DNA of 64,000 nt from the NCBI RefSeq assembly GCF_014655595.1, contig NZ_BNBL01000008.1:186001-250000 (forward strand), written 5' to 3'. Positions 1 through 8,792 of this stretch are shown here, piece by piece (within the stretch, counting starts at the first letter, position 1; every line of letters begins with the position of its first letter). Source of the stretch: Streptomyces griseocarneus. Its GTDB lineage: Bacteria > Actinomycetota > Actinomycetes > Streptomycetales > Streptomycetaceae. The translations under genes were made by a program, and so were the position numbers. Under the pieces are notes generated by a model. It saw nothing but the letters and a program-made list of their open reading frames with translations. It did no database searches and was not told where the DNA came from.

Positions 1-245
1 TCGTCGCGGTGGGCGTCCAGCAGCGCGCGGTAGCGGAACAGCACCGACGTGCGCGCGGCCAGCGAGGAGCCGCCCCACGTCGCGTACGCGGCCTTGGCGG
101 CCGCGACGGCAGCGTCGACCTCCTCGGCCGACGCGAACGCGACCCGGGTGGTGACGGCGCCGGTCGCGGGGTCGGTCACCGGCCCGTAGGTGCCGGAGCC
201 GCCCTCGACGGACTTGCCGTCGATCCAGTGGTTGACGGTCTTCAT
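1..245 (-). CDS. mmsA: Methylmalonate-semialdehyde dehydrogenase (acylating), N-terminal part
   Basis: Only the first 81 codons lie in the window; the gene runs off the left edge. The N-terminus (MKTVNHWIDGK, then a YGPVTDPATG stretch) is typical of CoA-acylating aldehyde dehydrogenases of the MmsA/IolA type, which convert malonate semialdehyde to acetyl-CoA (or methylmalonate semialdehyde to propionyl-CoA) with NAD+. It starts 20 bp after the iolD stop behind a good AAGGAAGG ribosome site and closes the inositol pathway operon, where malonate semialdehyde is the last intermediate. The catalytic Cys is outside the window, so the assignment rests on the N-terminus and context. Confidence 0.85.
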   Translation of the reverse strand, partial: MKTVNHWIDGKSVEGGSGTYGPVTDPATGAVTTRVAFASAEEVDAAVAAAKAAYATWGGSSLAARTSVLFRYRALLDAHRD

Positions 246-265
246 CTGCTCGGCCTTCCTTACGG

Positions 266-2149
266 TCAAAGATAACGACGACGGGCGGCGGCGTTGCGGT
301 CGTACTCCTCCCGGGCCGTCACGGCCGCCGGGCGGGTCGCGGTCTCGGCGACAGGCACATCCCACCACGCCTGCGCCGGTGGCGCGCCGGACACTGTGTC
401 GCCTGTTTCGGTCTCCACATAGACACATGTGGGCCGGTCCGAGGCGCGCGCCTCGGCCAGCGCCGCGCTCAGCTCGCGGGTGGTGCGGGGGCGCAGCACG
501 GTCATGCCGAGGGAGGCGGCGTTGGCGGCCAGGTCGACGGGCAGCGGGTCGCCGGTGTACGTGCCGTCGGGCGCCCGGAAGCGGTAGGCGGTGCCGTAGC
601 GCTCGCCGCCGACGGACTCCGAGAGGCCGCCGATCGAGGCGTAGCCGTGGTTCTGCACGATGATCACCTTGATCGCGATGCCCTCCTGCACGGCCGTGAC
701 GAGCTCGGTCGGCATCATCAGGTACGTGCCGTCGCCCACCAGCGCCCACACCGGCCGTCCGGGGTCGGCGAGCCGCACGCCGATGGCGGCCGGGATCTCG
801 TAGCCCATGCAGGAGTAGCCGTACTCCAGGTGGTACTGGCGGCGGGAGCGGGCCCGCCAGAGCTTGTGCAGGTCGCCCGGCAGCGAGCCCGCCGCGTTGA
901 TGATCACGTCCTCGTCGCCCACGACGGCGTCCAGCGCGCCGAGCACCTGCGCCTGGGTGGGGCGGGCGCCGTCGCCCCGGCCGTCCCGCGACGAGTACGC
1001 GCGCGTGACCGTCGCCTCCCACTGCGCCTTGCCTGCGGTGTACGCGCTGGCGTACGCGTCCGGGACGCGGTAGCCGGCCAGTTGCCCGGTCAGCGCCTCC
1101 AGCCCGCTGCGGGCGTCGGCGACGAGCGGCAGGCCCGCCATCTTGTGCGCGTCGTAGGGGGCGATGTTGAGGTTGACGAAGCGGACGTCCGGCGCGGCGA
1201 AGAGGGTGGCGGAGGCGGTGGTGAAGTCGCTGTAGCGGGTGCCGGCCCCGATGACGACGTCGGCGCCGCCGGCGAGCGCGTCGGCGACGGCGGTGCCGGT
1301 GTGGCCGATGCCGCCGACGTCGCACGGATGGTCGTACCGCAGCGAGCCCTTGCCGGCCTGGGTGGAGGCGACGGGGATGCCGGTGGCGTCGGCGAGGGCG
1401 CGCAGGGCGTCCTCGGCCTCGCTGTGGTGGACCCCGCCGCCGGCGATCAGCAGGGGGCGCCGGGCGGCCCGTACCGCCGCGGCCGCCGCCTCGAGCTCCG
1501 CCGGGTCGGGGGCGGGACGGCGCACGTGCCAGACGCGGTCGGCGAGGAACTCCTCCGGCCAGTCGTACGCCTCCGCCTGGACGTCCTGGGGCAGGGCGAG
1601 GGTGACGGCGCCGGTCTCGACGGGGTCGGCGAGGACGCGGGCCGCCTGGAGGGCGGCGGGGATCAGCGCCTCGGGCCGCACGACGCGGTCGAAGAAGCGG
1701 GAGACGGGGCGCAGGCAGTCGTTGACGGAGACGTCGCCCGCGCCGGGGTGCTCGAGCTGCTGGAGGACGGGGTCGGCGGGGCGGGTGGCGAAGGTGTCGC
1801 CGGGCAGGAGGAGGACGGGCAGCCGGTTGATGGTGGCGAGGGCGGCGCCGGTGACGAGGTTGGTGGCGCCGGGGCCGATGGAGGTGGTGACGGCGTGGGC
1901 GGAGAGCCGGTCGTTGTGCCGGGCGTAGCCGACGGCGGCGTGCACCATGGCCTGTTCGTTGCGGCCCTGGAGGTAGGGCAGCGCGTCCCCGGACTCCAGC
2001 AGGGCCTGGCCGACGCCGGCGACGTTGCCGTGGCCGAAGATGCCCCAGCAGGCGGCGATCAGGCGGTGCCGGCGGCCGTCGCGCTCGGTGTACTGGTGGG
2101 CGAGGAACTCCACCAGCGCCTGGGCGACGGTGAGCCGTCGGGTCGTCAT
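266..2149 (-). CDS. iolD: 3D-trihydroxycyclohexane-1,2-dione acylhydrolase (IolD)
   Basis: A 627-residue thiamine-diphosphate enzyme that opens the ring of the diketo inositol intermediate to give 5-deoxy-glucuronate. The N-terminal pyrimidine-binding domain has the catalytic Glu region (LQGRNEQAMVHAAVGYAR), followed by a central domain and a C-terminal ThDP-binding domain with VGDGTYLMMP and a downstream NHGY motif. The reading frame is open further upstream, but the ATG at 2149 is chosen because it overlaps the iolB stop (ATGA) and begins the conserved TTRRLTVAQALVEFL sequence; the extra upstream residues are Pro/Arg-rich out-of-family sequence. Length fits the IolD family. It is translationally coupled to iolB. 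Confidence 0.95.
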   Translation of the reverse strand: MTTRRLTVAQALVEFLAHQYTERDGRRHRLIAACWGIFGHGNVAGVGQALLESGDALPYLQGRNEQAMVHAAVGYARHNDRLSAHAVTTSIGPGATNLVTGAALATINRLPVLLLPGDTFATRPADPVLQQLEHPGAGDVSVNDCLRPVSRFFDRVVRPEALIPAALQAARVLADPVETGAVTLALPQDVQAEAYDWPEEFLADRVWHVRRPAPDPAELEAAAAAVRAARRPLLIAGGGVHHSEAEDALRALADATGIPVASTQAGKGSLRYDHPCDVGGIGHTGTAVADALAGGADVVIGAGTRYSDFTTASATLFAAPDVRFVNLNIAPYDAHKMAGLPLVADARSGLEALTGQLAGYRVPDAYASAYTAGKAQWEATVTRAYSSRDGRGDGARPTQAQVLGALDAVVGDEDVIINAAGSLPGDLHKLWRARSRRQYHLEYGYSCMGYEIPAAIGVRLADPGRPVWALVGDGTYLMMPTELVTAVQEGIAIKVIIVQNHGYASIGGLSESVGGERYGTAYRFRAPDGTYTGDPLPVDLAANAASLGMTVLRPRTTRELSAALAEARASDRPTCVYVETETGDTVSGAPPAQAWWDVPVAETATRPAAVTAREEYDRNAAARRRYL

Positions 2150-3048
2150 CGGGGGCCTCCGGAGGACGGCTCGTACAGCGGCAGGCGGGGGTCGGTGTCG
2201 TGGCCGGGCCAGGTGGAGCGGATCCAGGCGTGGCCGGGGTGGTCGCGGATGAGCCACTCCCGGCCGGGGCCGGGGCCGGCCATCACGTTGAGGTAGTACA
2301 TGTCGTGGCCGGGCGCCGCGATCGAGGGGCCGTGCCAGCCGTCGGGGATGAGCACGGCGTCGCCGGTGCGGACCTCGGCGAGGACGTCCGTGCCCTTCTC
2401 GCGGGAGGGCGACACGCGCTGGTAGCCCAGGCCCGCCTCGCCGCCGGGGGCGGCGGCGATCTCGAAGTAGTAGATCTCCTCGAGCTCCGACTCCTCACCG
2501 GGGTGGTGCTCGTCGTGCTTGTGGGGCGGGTAGGAGGACCAGTTGCCGCCCGGAGTGAGGACCTCGACCGCGATGAGCCGCTCGCACGCGAAGACGTCGG
2601 CGGCGGCGAAGTTGTTGACCTGGCGGGAGCAGGTGCCGGTGCCGCGCAGTTCGACGGGGACGGCGGAGGCAGGCACGTAGCGGGCGGGCAGCGCCTGTTC
2701 GCAGCGCGCGCCGGCGAGCGCGAACCGTCCGCCCCCGGGAGAGGTCAGCGTGGTGTGCGTGTCGCGCGGGACGTAGGCGAAGTCGGTGACGGCGGTGAAG
2801 ACGCTGTCCCGGCCGTCCAGTTCGAACGTCACCGCGCCGTCGTCGCCGGTGGCCACGACGCAGCCGCCGGCGAGCGGCAGCACGATCCACTCGCTGTCGC
2901 CGGAGGCGAAGGCGTGGGCGGCGCCCGGCTCCAGGGTCACCACCCGCAGCGAGGAGTACGCCCAGCCGGCGCGCTCCGGGCCGATGTCCAGGTCGTAGGC
3001 GCCGCCGGTGCCGGCTCCGGCGGGCAGGTGTCGGTGGTCAGAGGTCAT
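2146..3048 (-). CDS. iolB: 5-deoxy-glucuronate isomerase (IolB)
   Basis: A 300-residue double-cupin protein that isomerises 5-deoxy-glucuronate to 2-deoxy-5-keto-gluconate. The metal-site signature HKHDE lies near residues 176-180, followed by an acidic ELEEIYYFE strand, as in other IolB proteins. It lies between the aldolase and iolD in the leftward operon; the 130-bp gap to the upstream aldolase gene is the largest in the operon and holds no visible hairpin or gene. Its stop overlaps the iolD start by 4 bp. Nothing is missing or fused. Confidence 0.94.
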   Translation of the reverse strand: MTSDHRHLPAGAGTGGAYDLDIGPERAGWAYSSLRVVTLEPGAAHAFASGDSEWIVLPLAGGCVVATGDDGAVTFELDGRDSVFTAVTDFAYVPRDTHTTLTSPGGGRFALAGARCEQALPARYVPASAVPVELRGTGTCSRQVNNFAAADVFACERLIAVEVLTPGGNWSSYPPHKHDEHHPGEESELEEIYYFEIAAAPGGEAGLGYQRVSPSREKGTDVLAEVRTGDAVLIPDGWHGPSIAAPGHDMYYLNVMAGPGPGREWLIRDHPGHAWIRSTWPGHDTDPRLPLYEPSSGGPR

Positions 3049-3178
3049 GCGCGCATCTCCTGGCTCGGCACCGGACCGCTCGCCCGGGCCGCTCGTCGCC
3101 GCGGCGGGAGGTGTTCCCCCGTCCCGCCCCTTCCCGTTCCCCGGGGCGCTGCCGCCGCTCGCGCGGCACGGGCGTCGT

Positions 3179-4057
3179 TCACAGCAGCCCCACCGCCGTG
3201 TCGACCGCCCCGGCCACGTCCCCGTCGGCGGGGTACAGCAGCGCCCTTCCCACCACCAGCCCCTGCACCGTGGGCAGCCGCAGCGCCGACCGCCACCGCT
3301 CGTAGGCGGCGTCCTGGTCGGCGCCCACGTCGCCGCCGAGCAGCACGGCGGGCAGCGTCGAGGCCTCCATCACCCGCGCCATGTCCCGGGCGTCGTCGGT
3401 GACCGGCACCTTCAGCCAGGTGTAGGCGGACGTCGCGCCCAGGCCCGACGCGATGGCGAGGGATTTCGTGACCGCCTCCGCGCTCAGGTCGTTGCGCACG
3501 CGGCCGTCGACCCGCCGGGAGAGGAAGGGCTCCACGAAGACGGGCAGCCGGTGGGCCGCCATCTCGTCGATGGCGCGCGCGGCGGACTCCATCGTGGTCA
3601 GCGAGCCGGGGTCGTCGTAGTCGATGCGCAGCAGGAGCTTGCCGGCGTCGAAGCCCCGGCGGACGATGTCGCCGGCGCGGGGCCCGGTGAAGCGGTCGTC
3701 CATCTCGAAGGACGCCCCGTGGAGGCCGCCGCGGTTCATGGAGCCCATGACGACCTTGTGCTCCAGGGCGCCGAGCAGCAGCAGGTCGTCGAGGATGTCG
3801 GCGGTGGCGAGCACGCCGTCCACGCCGGGCCGGGAGAGCGCGAGGCACAACCGCTCCAGCAGATCGGCCCGGTTGGCCATCGCCAGGCGCCGGCCGCCCA
3901 CGTCGAGCGCGCCGCGCGCCGTGTGGTCGGCGGCGACGATCATCAGCCGTCCGCTGTCGCCGACGAGCGGGCGGCGCGCGCGCAGGGCGGCGGCCTCGGC
4001 CACGGCCTCGGGGTGGCGGCTGCGCACGCGCGGCAGGTCGGCGATGCGGATGGTCAA
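3179..4057 (-). CDS. Cgl0158-family (beta/alpha)8 aldolase, probable DKGP aldolase
   Basis: A 292-residue TIM-barrel protein resembling deoxyribose-phosphate aldolase-like domains. In many proteobacteria a similar domain (DUF2090) is fused to the C-terminus of the IolC kinase; here it is a separate gene directly after iolC. A candidate Schiff-base lysine sits in YTWLKVPV (Lys216). By position its role would be cleavage of 2-deoxy-5-keto-gluconate 6-phosphate to dihydroxyacetone phosphate and malonate semialdehyde, the step done by IolJ in Bacillus; this is inference. It begins at a TTG whose TTGA overlaps the iolC stop, so the two are translationally coupled. Confidence 0.85.
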   Translation of the reverse strand: MTIRIADLPRVRSRHPEAVAEAAALRARRPLVGDSGRLMIVAADHTARGALDVGGRRLAMANRADLLERLCLALSRPGVDGVLATADILDDLLLLGALEHKVVMGSMNRGGLHGASFEMDDRFTGPRAGDIVRRGFDAGKLLLRIDYDDPGSLTTMESAARAIDEMAAHRLPVFVEPFLSRRVDGRVRNDLSAEAVTKSLAIASGLGATSAYTWLKVPVTDDARDMARVMEASTLPAVLLGGDVGADQDAAYERWRSALRLPTVQGLVVGRALLYPADGDVAGAVDTAVGLL

Positions 4058-5028
4058 CGGGAACCCTCATTCTCGGCGGAACGGTCCAGCAGGTCCGCGA
4101 CCTCGTCGGCGGTCGGCATCGCGGCGGAGCAGGCCAGCCGGGAGGCGACGACGGCTCCGGCGGCGTTGGCGAACCGTACGGCGCGCTCCAGCTCCCATCC
4201 CGCCAGCAGCCCGTGGCACAGCGCGCCGCCGAACGCGTCGCCCGCGCCGAGTCCGTTGAGGACCTCGACCGGGACCGGTGGGACCTCGGCGACGGTGCCG
4301 TCGCGGTGGACGGCCAGCACACCCCGGGGGCCCTGCTTGACGACGGCGAGCTCCACGCCGGAGGCCAGCAGCGCCCGGGCGGCGGCGTACGGCTCGCGCT
4401 CGCCGGTGGCGACCTCGCACTCGTCGACGTTGCCGACGGCCACGGTGGCGTGGGCCAGGGCGGCCGCGTACAGCGGGCGGGCGGCCGCGGCGCCGTCGTC
4501 GCCCCAGAACACCGGCCGCCAGTCCAGGTCGAAGACGGTCGTCCCGCGCCGGCCCCGGGCCTCGAGCGCGGCCAGCGTGGCGGTGCGGCTGGGCTCCTCG
4601 CTCAGGCCCGTGCCGGTCATCCAGAAGACGCGGGCCGCCCGGACGGCGTCCAGGTCCAGCTCGGCGGTGTGGATCTCGAGGTCGGGGGCCTTGGGCCGGC
4701 GGTAGAAGTACAGCGGGAAGTCGTCCGGCGGGTGGATCTCGCAGAACGTGACGGGCGTGGGATAGGCGGCCACCGGTGTCACCCAGCGGTCGTCCACGCC
4801 GAAGTCGCGCAGCGCGTCGTGGAGGTAGCCGCCGAAGGGGTCGTCGCCGGTGCGGCTGATCAGCGCGGTCCGGCGGCCCAGCCGGGCGGCGGCGACCGCC
4901 ACGTTGGCCGCCGAGCCGCCCAGGAACTTCCCGAACGTCTCGACCCGCGCCAGCGGCACCCCGGTCTGGAGCGGATAGAGGTCCACCCCGAGCCGGCCCA
5001 TGGTGATGAGTTCGTACGGACCGGTCAT
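4054..5028 (-). CDS. iolC: 5-dehydro-2-deoxygluconokinase (IolC)
   Basis: A 324-residue PfkB/ribokinase-family kinase that phosphorylates 2-deoxy-5-keto-gluconate. Visible signatures are GGSAANVAVA near residues 37-46 (substrate-binding PfkB motif 1) and NGLGAGDAFGGAL near residues 258-270, with the catalytic Asp264 in the GAGD anion hole. It is the first gene of the leftward operon, 227 bp from the divergent isomerase gene, with a plausible promoter and operators in that gap. The stop overlaps the TTG start of the aldolase gene. Confidence 0.94.
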   Translation of the reverse strand: MTGPYELITMGRLGVDLYPLQTGVPLARVETFGKFLGGSAANVAVAAARLGRRTALISRTGDDPFGGYLHDALRDFGVDDRWVTPVAAYPTPVTFCEIHPPDDFPLYFYRRPKAPDLEIHTAELDLDAVRAARVFWMTGTGLSEEPSRTATLAALEARGRRGTTVFDLDWRPVFWGDDGAAAARPLYAAALAHATVAVGNVDECEVATGEREPYAAARALLASGVELAVVKQGPRGVLAVHRDGTVAEVPPVPVEVLNGLGAGDAFGGALCHGLLAGWELERAVRFANAAGAVVASRLACSAAMPTADEVADLLDRSAENEGSR

Positions 5029-5071
5029 GGTCTTCCTCGTCCCCTCCGCGCGGCGGCTCGCTCCGGGCTCA

Positions 5072-5101
5072 GGTCTAGCGGTGGGCGGACGACCCTGTCA
5101 A
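5072..5101 (-). promoter_or_regulatory. Candidate promoter of the iolC operon
   Basis: Read on the minus strand, TTGACA (5101-5096) and TAGACC (5077-5072) are separated by 18 bp, a good match to a vegetative actinobacterial promoter. It ends 43 bp upstream of the iolC ATG, and an operator-like palindrome starts just upstream of the -35 box. No transcript data are available. Confidence 0.5.
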
Positions 5102-5107
5102 GCATTT

Positions 5108-5164
5108 GTCCTTACATAAGGACGTCCTCGTCCCGCTATTGACGTTACGTCCTTATGTCCGGAC
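5108..5164. promoter_or_regulatory. Paired operator-like repeats between divergent iol operons
   Basis: Two related 16-bp sites, GTCCTTACATAAGGAC (5108-5123, inverted repeat with 4-bp centre) and GTCCTTATGTCCGGAC (5149-5164, sharing the GTCCTTA half-site), lie 41 bp apart, about four helical turns. They sit between the divergent inositol transcription units, so a single regulator could control both. No regulator gene is adjacent. A GntR- or LacI-type repressor is possible, but the sequence alone does not say which. Confidence 0.55.
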
Positions 5165-5255
5165 GAAATCTTGACACTCCTCCGCACAGCCAGGAAGCTA
5201 CGGGCATCCCCAGCCTTCCCCGGTCAACGCCGACCGGCGAGAGGAGAGCCGCCGC

Positions 5256-6185
5256 ATGGACCCCGCCGCCACGCCTTCGCCCCCTCCCCCCGCCCTGGAC
5301 CGGATCCGCGTCGGATCCGCTCCCGACTCCTGGGGCGTCTGGTTCGCCGACGACCCGGCGCAGGTGCCCTGGCGGCGCTTCCTGGACGAGGTCGCGGAGG
5401 CCGGCTACGCGTGGATCGAGCTGGGCCCGTACGGCTATCTGCCCACCGACCCCGGTCTGCTGCTGGAGGAGACCGGCAGCCGGGGCCTGCACGTCAGCGC
5501 CGGCACGGTCTTCACCGCCCTGCACCGCGGCCCCGCCGTCTGGGAGCAGACTTGGGAGCAGGTCTCCCGGGTCGCCGGCCTCGCCCGCGCCACGGGCGCC
5601 GGCCACCTCGTGGTCATCCCCTCCTTCTGGCGCGACGACAGGACGGCCGAGCTGGTCGAGAGCCGCGAGCTGACCGCCGAGCAGTGGCGCCACCTGACCT
5701 CCGGCACGGAACGGCTGGCGCGGGAGGTCCTCGACGTCTTCGGGATGACCATCGCCGTCCACCCGCACGCCGACACCCACCTCGACACCGAGGCGCACGT
5801 CGAGCGCTTCCTCGACGCCACCGACCCCGCGCTGGTCAACCTGTGCCTGGACACCGGGCACTACGCCTACTGCGGCGGCGACAGCGTCAAGCTCATCAAG
5901 ACCTACGGCGAACGGATCGGCTACCTCCACCTCAAGCAGGTGGACCCGGCCGTCCTCGCGGACGTCGTGGAGCGGGGCACGCCCTTCGGCCCGGCCGTGC
6001 GGCAGGGCGTGATGTGCGAACCGCCGCGCGGCGTCCCCGCGCTGGAGCCCGTCCTGACCGCGGCACAGGGCCTGGGCGTCGACCTCTTCGCCATCGTCGA
6101 GCAGGACATGTACCCCTGCCCGCCCGGGAAACCGCTGCCCATCGCCCGGCGCACCCGCGCCTTCCTGCGCTCCTGCGGCGCCTAG
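5256..6185 (+). CDS. Inosose dehydratase / IolE-like sugar isomerase-epimerase
   Basis: A 309-residue AP-endonuclease-2-type TIM barrel. The N-terminus VGSAPDSWGVWF matches the start region of IolE/IolH-type inositol enzymes. Likely metal ligands lie in VHPHADTHLDTE, NLCLDTGHYAYCGGD, YLHLKQVDP and IVEQDMYP. The expected role is dehydration of 2-keto-myo-inositol (inosose), the step after IolG, or an inosose isomerase reaction; sequence alone cannot separate these. The ATG has a clear GAGAGGAGAG ribosome site. It is the first gene of the rightward unit, with iolG 66 bp downstream. Confidence 0.8.
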   Translation: MDPAATPSPPPPALDRIRVGSAPDSWGVWFADDPAQVPWRRFLDEVAEAGYAWIELGPYGYLPTDPGLLLEETGSRGLHVSAGTVFTALHRGPAVWEQTWEQVSRVAGLARATGAGHLVVIPSFWRDDRTAELVESRELTAEQWRHLTSGTERLAREVLDVFGMTIAVHPHADTHLDTEAHVERFLDATDPALVNLCLDTGHYAYCGGDSVKLIKTYGERIGYLHLKQVDPAVLADVVERGTPFGPAVRQGVMCEPPRGVPALEPVLTAAQGLGVDLFAIVEQDMYPCPPGKPLPIARRTRAFLRSCGA

Positions 6186-6251
6186 CCCCCGCCGCCCCCA
6201 CCGGCCCTGAGACTCCCCAGCTCTGAGACCCCCAGCTCTGAGGAACGTGCA

Positions 6252-7274
6252 ATGACGCGAGACGGAACACTCGGCGTGGCCGTGATCGGCACCGGCAGAA
6301 TGGGATCGGACCACGTCCGGCGCATCGACGAGGTCATCAGCGGAGCCCGGGTGGCGGCCGTCGTCGACATCGACGGCGAGCGCGCCGCGGCCGTGGCCGC
6401 CTCCGTCGCGGACTGCGCCGCCTACACCGACCCGGCCGCCGCGATGGCGGACGACGCGGTGGACGCCGTCCTCATCGCCTCCCCCGGACCGGCCCACGAG
6501 GCGGCACTGCTCGAGGCGTTCGCCCATGACCTGCCCGTGCTGTGCGAGAAGCCGCTCACCCCGGACGCCGCGTCGGCGCTGCGGGTGATGGAGGCGGAGG
6601 TCCGGCTGGGACACCGGCGGGCGCAGGTGGGCTTCATGCGCCGCTACGACGCCGAGTTCCAGCAGCTCAAGGCGCTGCTGGACTCCGGGGCGTTCGGCCG
6701 GACGCTGATGCTGCACTGCACCCACCGCAACGCCGCCACCCCGCCCGGCTTCACCGACCAGATGATCATCCACGACTCGGTGGTGCACGAGATCGACGTG
6801 GCGCGCTGGCTGCTGGGCCAGGAGATCACCTCCGTCACCGTCCTGCGCCCGGCCCCCTCGGCCGCCGCGCCCGGGGGGCTGAGCGATCCCCAGCTCGTGC
6901 TGTTCGAGACCGAGGGGGGCGCGATCGTCGACGTCGAGGCCTTCCTCAACTGCGGCTTCGGCTACCAGGTGCGCTGCGAGGCGGTCGGCGAGCGCGGCAC
7001 GGCCCGGGCCGGCGACGCGCACGGCCTGTACGTCAACGCCGCCGGCCGGTGGGGCGGGGAGATCGCCCCGGACTACGTGGTGCGCTTCCGCTCCGCCTAC
7101 GACCGCGAGGTGCAGGCCTGGGTGGACGCCACCCGGCGCGACGAGACCACGGGCCCCGGCGTCTGGGACGGCTACGCGGCCGCCGCCGTCTGCGAGGCCG
7201 GCGTCCGGGCCCAGGCCACCGGCGAACGCACGCCGGTCACGCTCGTCCCCCGCCCGGCCCTCTACGGGGGGTGA
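6252..7274 (+). CDS. iolG: myo-Inositol 2-dehydrogenase (Gfo/Idh/MocA family)
   Basis: A 340-residue NAD(P)-dependent dehydrogenase. The Rossmann motif VIGTGRMGSDH is at the N-terminus, the catalytic lysine lies in LCEKPLTPD, and the family signatures QVGFMRRYDAEF and HDSVVHEIDVARWLLG are intact. It would oxidise myo-inositol to 2-keto-myo-inositol, the first step of the pathway encoded around it. Its stop overlaps the GTG start of the next dehydrogenase by 4 bp, showing tight coupling. Of the two dehydrogenases here, this one is the better iolG candidate because its active-site segment reads most like known IolG proteins. Confidence 0.88.
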   Translation: MTRDGTLGVAVIGTGRMGSDHVRRIDEVISGARVAAVVDIDGERAAAVAASVADCAAYTDPAAAMADDAVDAVLIASPGPAHEAALLEAFAHDLPVLCEKPLTPDAASALRVMEAEVRLGHRRAQVGFMRRYDAEFQQLKALLDSGAFGRTLMLHCTHRNAATPPGFTDQMIIHDSVVHEIDVARWLLGQEITSVTVLRPAPSAAAPGGLSDPQLVLFETEGGAIVDVEAFLNCGFGYQVRCEAVGERGTARAGDAHGLYVNAAGRWGGEIAPDYVVRFRSAYDREVQAWVDATRRDETTGPGVWDGYAAAAVCEAGVRAQATGERTPVTLVPRPALYGG

Positions 7275-8296
7275 GCACCGTGACGCACGGCGGACTGCGG
7301 ATCGGGCTCCTCGGCGCGGGGCGCATCGGCACCTTCCACGCCGCCGCGCTGGCGGCCACGGACGGCGTCGCCGAGCTGGTGGTCGCGGACGCCGACCCGG
7401 CGCGGGCGGCGGCGCTCGCGCGGGCCGTCGGCGCGCACGCCGCGCGCACGGTGGGCGAGGTGCTCAACCACCGCGGCGTGGACGCGGTGGTGATCGCCGC
7501 CGCCACCCCGGCGCACGCCGGCCTGATCACCCGGGCGGCCCGGGCCGGGCTGCCCGCCTTCTGCGAGAAGCCCGTCGCCGCGGACCTGGCGGGCACGGTC
7601 ACCGCGCTGCGCGAGGTGGAGGCGGCGGGCACGCTGTTGCAGATCGGTTTCCAGCGCCGCTTCGACGCCGGCTTCCTGGCGGCCCGCGAGGCGTTGCGCT
7701 CGGGGGCGCTGGGGCGGGTGCACACCATCCGCTGCGTCACCTCCGACGCCGCGCCGCCCCCGCCGGAGTTCCTGCCGCAGTCCGGGGGGCTGATCCGGGA
7801 CTGCATGGTCCACGACTTCGACGCGGTGCGCTGGCTGACCGGGCGCGAGGTGGTGGAGGTGTACGCGCGGGGCTCGGACGCCGGTGCCGCCTTCTTCCGG
7901 GAGGCCGGCGACGTGGACAGTGCCGCGGCGCTGCTCACCCTGGACGACGGCACGCTGGTGACGGCCACCGCCACCCGTTGCAACGGCGCCGGGTACGACG
8001 TGCGCACCGAGCTGTCCGGGGAGCGCGACCAGTGGGTGGTGGGGCTGTCCGGGCGCGCGCCGCTGACCTCGGCCGAGCCGGACGGGCCCCCGGCGCCCGC
8101 ACGGCCCTGGAGGGGCTTCCTGGAGCGGTTCGAGGGCGCGTACCGGGCCGAGCTCGCGGCGTTCGTACGGGCCGTGCGGGACGGTGCCGCGAGCCCCTGC
8201 CCCGGGGCGGAAGGGCTGCGCGCCCTGCACATCGCCGAGGCCTGCGAGGTCTCGCGGCGCGAGCGGCGTCCGGTGCGGCTGGCGGACGTCGGCTGA
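7271..8296 (+). CDS. Second Gfo/Idh/MocA dehydrogenase, probably for an inositol isomer
   Basis: A 341-residue paralogue of the preceding gene with LLGAGRIGTFHA (NAD-binding), FCEKPVAAD (catalytic Lys), QIGFQRRFDAGF and DCMVHDFDAVRWLTG. The open frame extends far upstream, but the GTG at 7271 overlapping the iolG stop (GTGA) starts directly before the Rossmann fold and is clearly right. Pairing with iolG suggests oxidation of a second isomer such as scyllo- or D-chiro-inositol; the exact substrate is not readable. No terminator is obvious after it. Confidence 0.85.
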   Translation: MSTVTHGGLRIGLLGAGRIGTFHAAALAATDGVAELVVADADPARAAALARAVGAHAARTVGEVLNHRGVDAVVIAAATPAHAGLITRAARAGLPAFCEKPVAADLAGTVTALREVEAAGTLLQIGFQRRFDAGFLAAREALRSGALGRVHTIRCVTSDAAPPPPEFLPQSGGLIRDCMVHDFDAVRWLTGREVVEVYARGSDAGAAFFREAGDVDSAAALLTLDDGTLVTATATRCNGAGYDVRTELSGERDQWVVGLSGRAPLTSAEPDGPPAPARPWRGFLERFEGAYRAELAAFVRAVRDGAASPCPGAEGLRALHIAEACEVSRRERRPVRLADVG

Positions 8297-8359
8297 GACC
8301 GCCCGGGCCGTGGTCCGCAGGACTCGCAGGAGGACGGCTGTCACCTCGCGTGGCACGGC

Positions 8360-8393
8360 TGTTACGGAGTCACCTCCTTGTTACGGGCGTCAC
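8360..8393. repeat. 19-bp tandem repeats upstream of the small HTH gene
   Basis: TGTTACGGAGTCAC (8360-8373) is repeated as TGTTACGGGCGTCAC (8379-8393), one copy every 19 bp, about two helical turns. A weaker TTCCGTCAC follows near 8407. The repeats lie in the 253-bp gap before the HTH gene at 8550 and look like tandem binding sites for a regulator. Confidence 0.45.
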
Positions 8394-8549
8394 ATCCGCG
8401 CGAGCCTTCCGTCACAGAAACCGGACAGCCGCTCCGCCTGATCACTCAGCGTCGTTCTCCGGGGACAGGCTGACGATCACCAAGGCCGTGCCGCAGGTCC
8501 CCCAACGGACCCCCCTCCGTGACTGCGGCACAGCGGAGAGGCGCGAGAG

Positions 8550-8753
8550 ATGACCGACCGTCGACTCTGGTCCTACAAGGAAATCGCGGCACACATCGGC
8601 GTGCAGACCGACACCGTGCGCTCCTACCGCAAGCACGGACTGCTCCCCTCCCCGGACCTCAACGAGGGCGGGAAGCCGTACTGGTTCGCCGACACCATCC
8701 GCACCTGGGTCGCCTCCCGGCCCGGCAACCGCAACCGCCGCCCGAGATCCTGA
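8550..8753 (+). CDS. Small winged-HTH (MerR/excisionase-like) DNA-binding protein
   Basis: A 67-residue protein whose first 40 residues form a helix-turn-helix (YKEIAAHIGVQTDTVRSYRKH) followed by a GGKPYWFADTIRTWVASRPG wing, the pattern of AlpA/excisionase and MerR-type DNA-binding domains. There is no effector domain. It stands alone between the inositol operon and copZ, with a GAGAG ribosome site before the ATG. Such small HTH proteins are common in streptomycetes; there is no integrase nearby, so there is no reason to call it a phage excisionase. Target unknown. Confidence 0.75.
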   Translation: MTDRRLWSYKEIAAHIGVQTDTVRSYRKHGLLPSPDLNEGGKPYWFADTIRTWVASRPGNRNRRPRS

Positions 8754-8792
8754 CGCCCGCGGCGTATTTCCCCTCACCCCTACCCCCGGACA

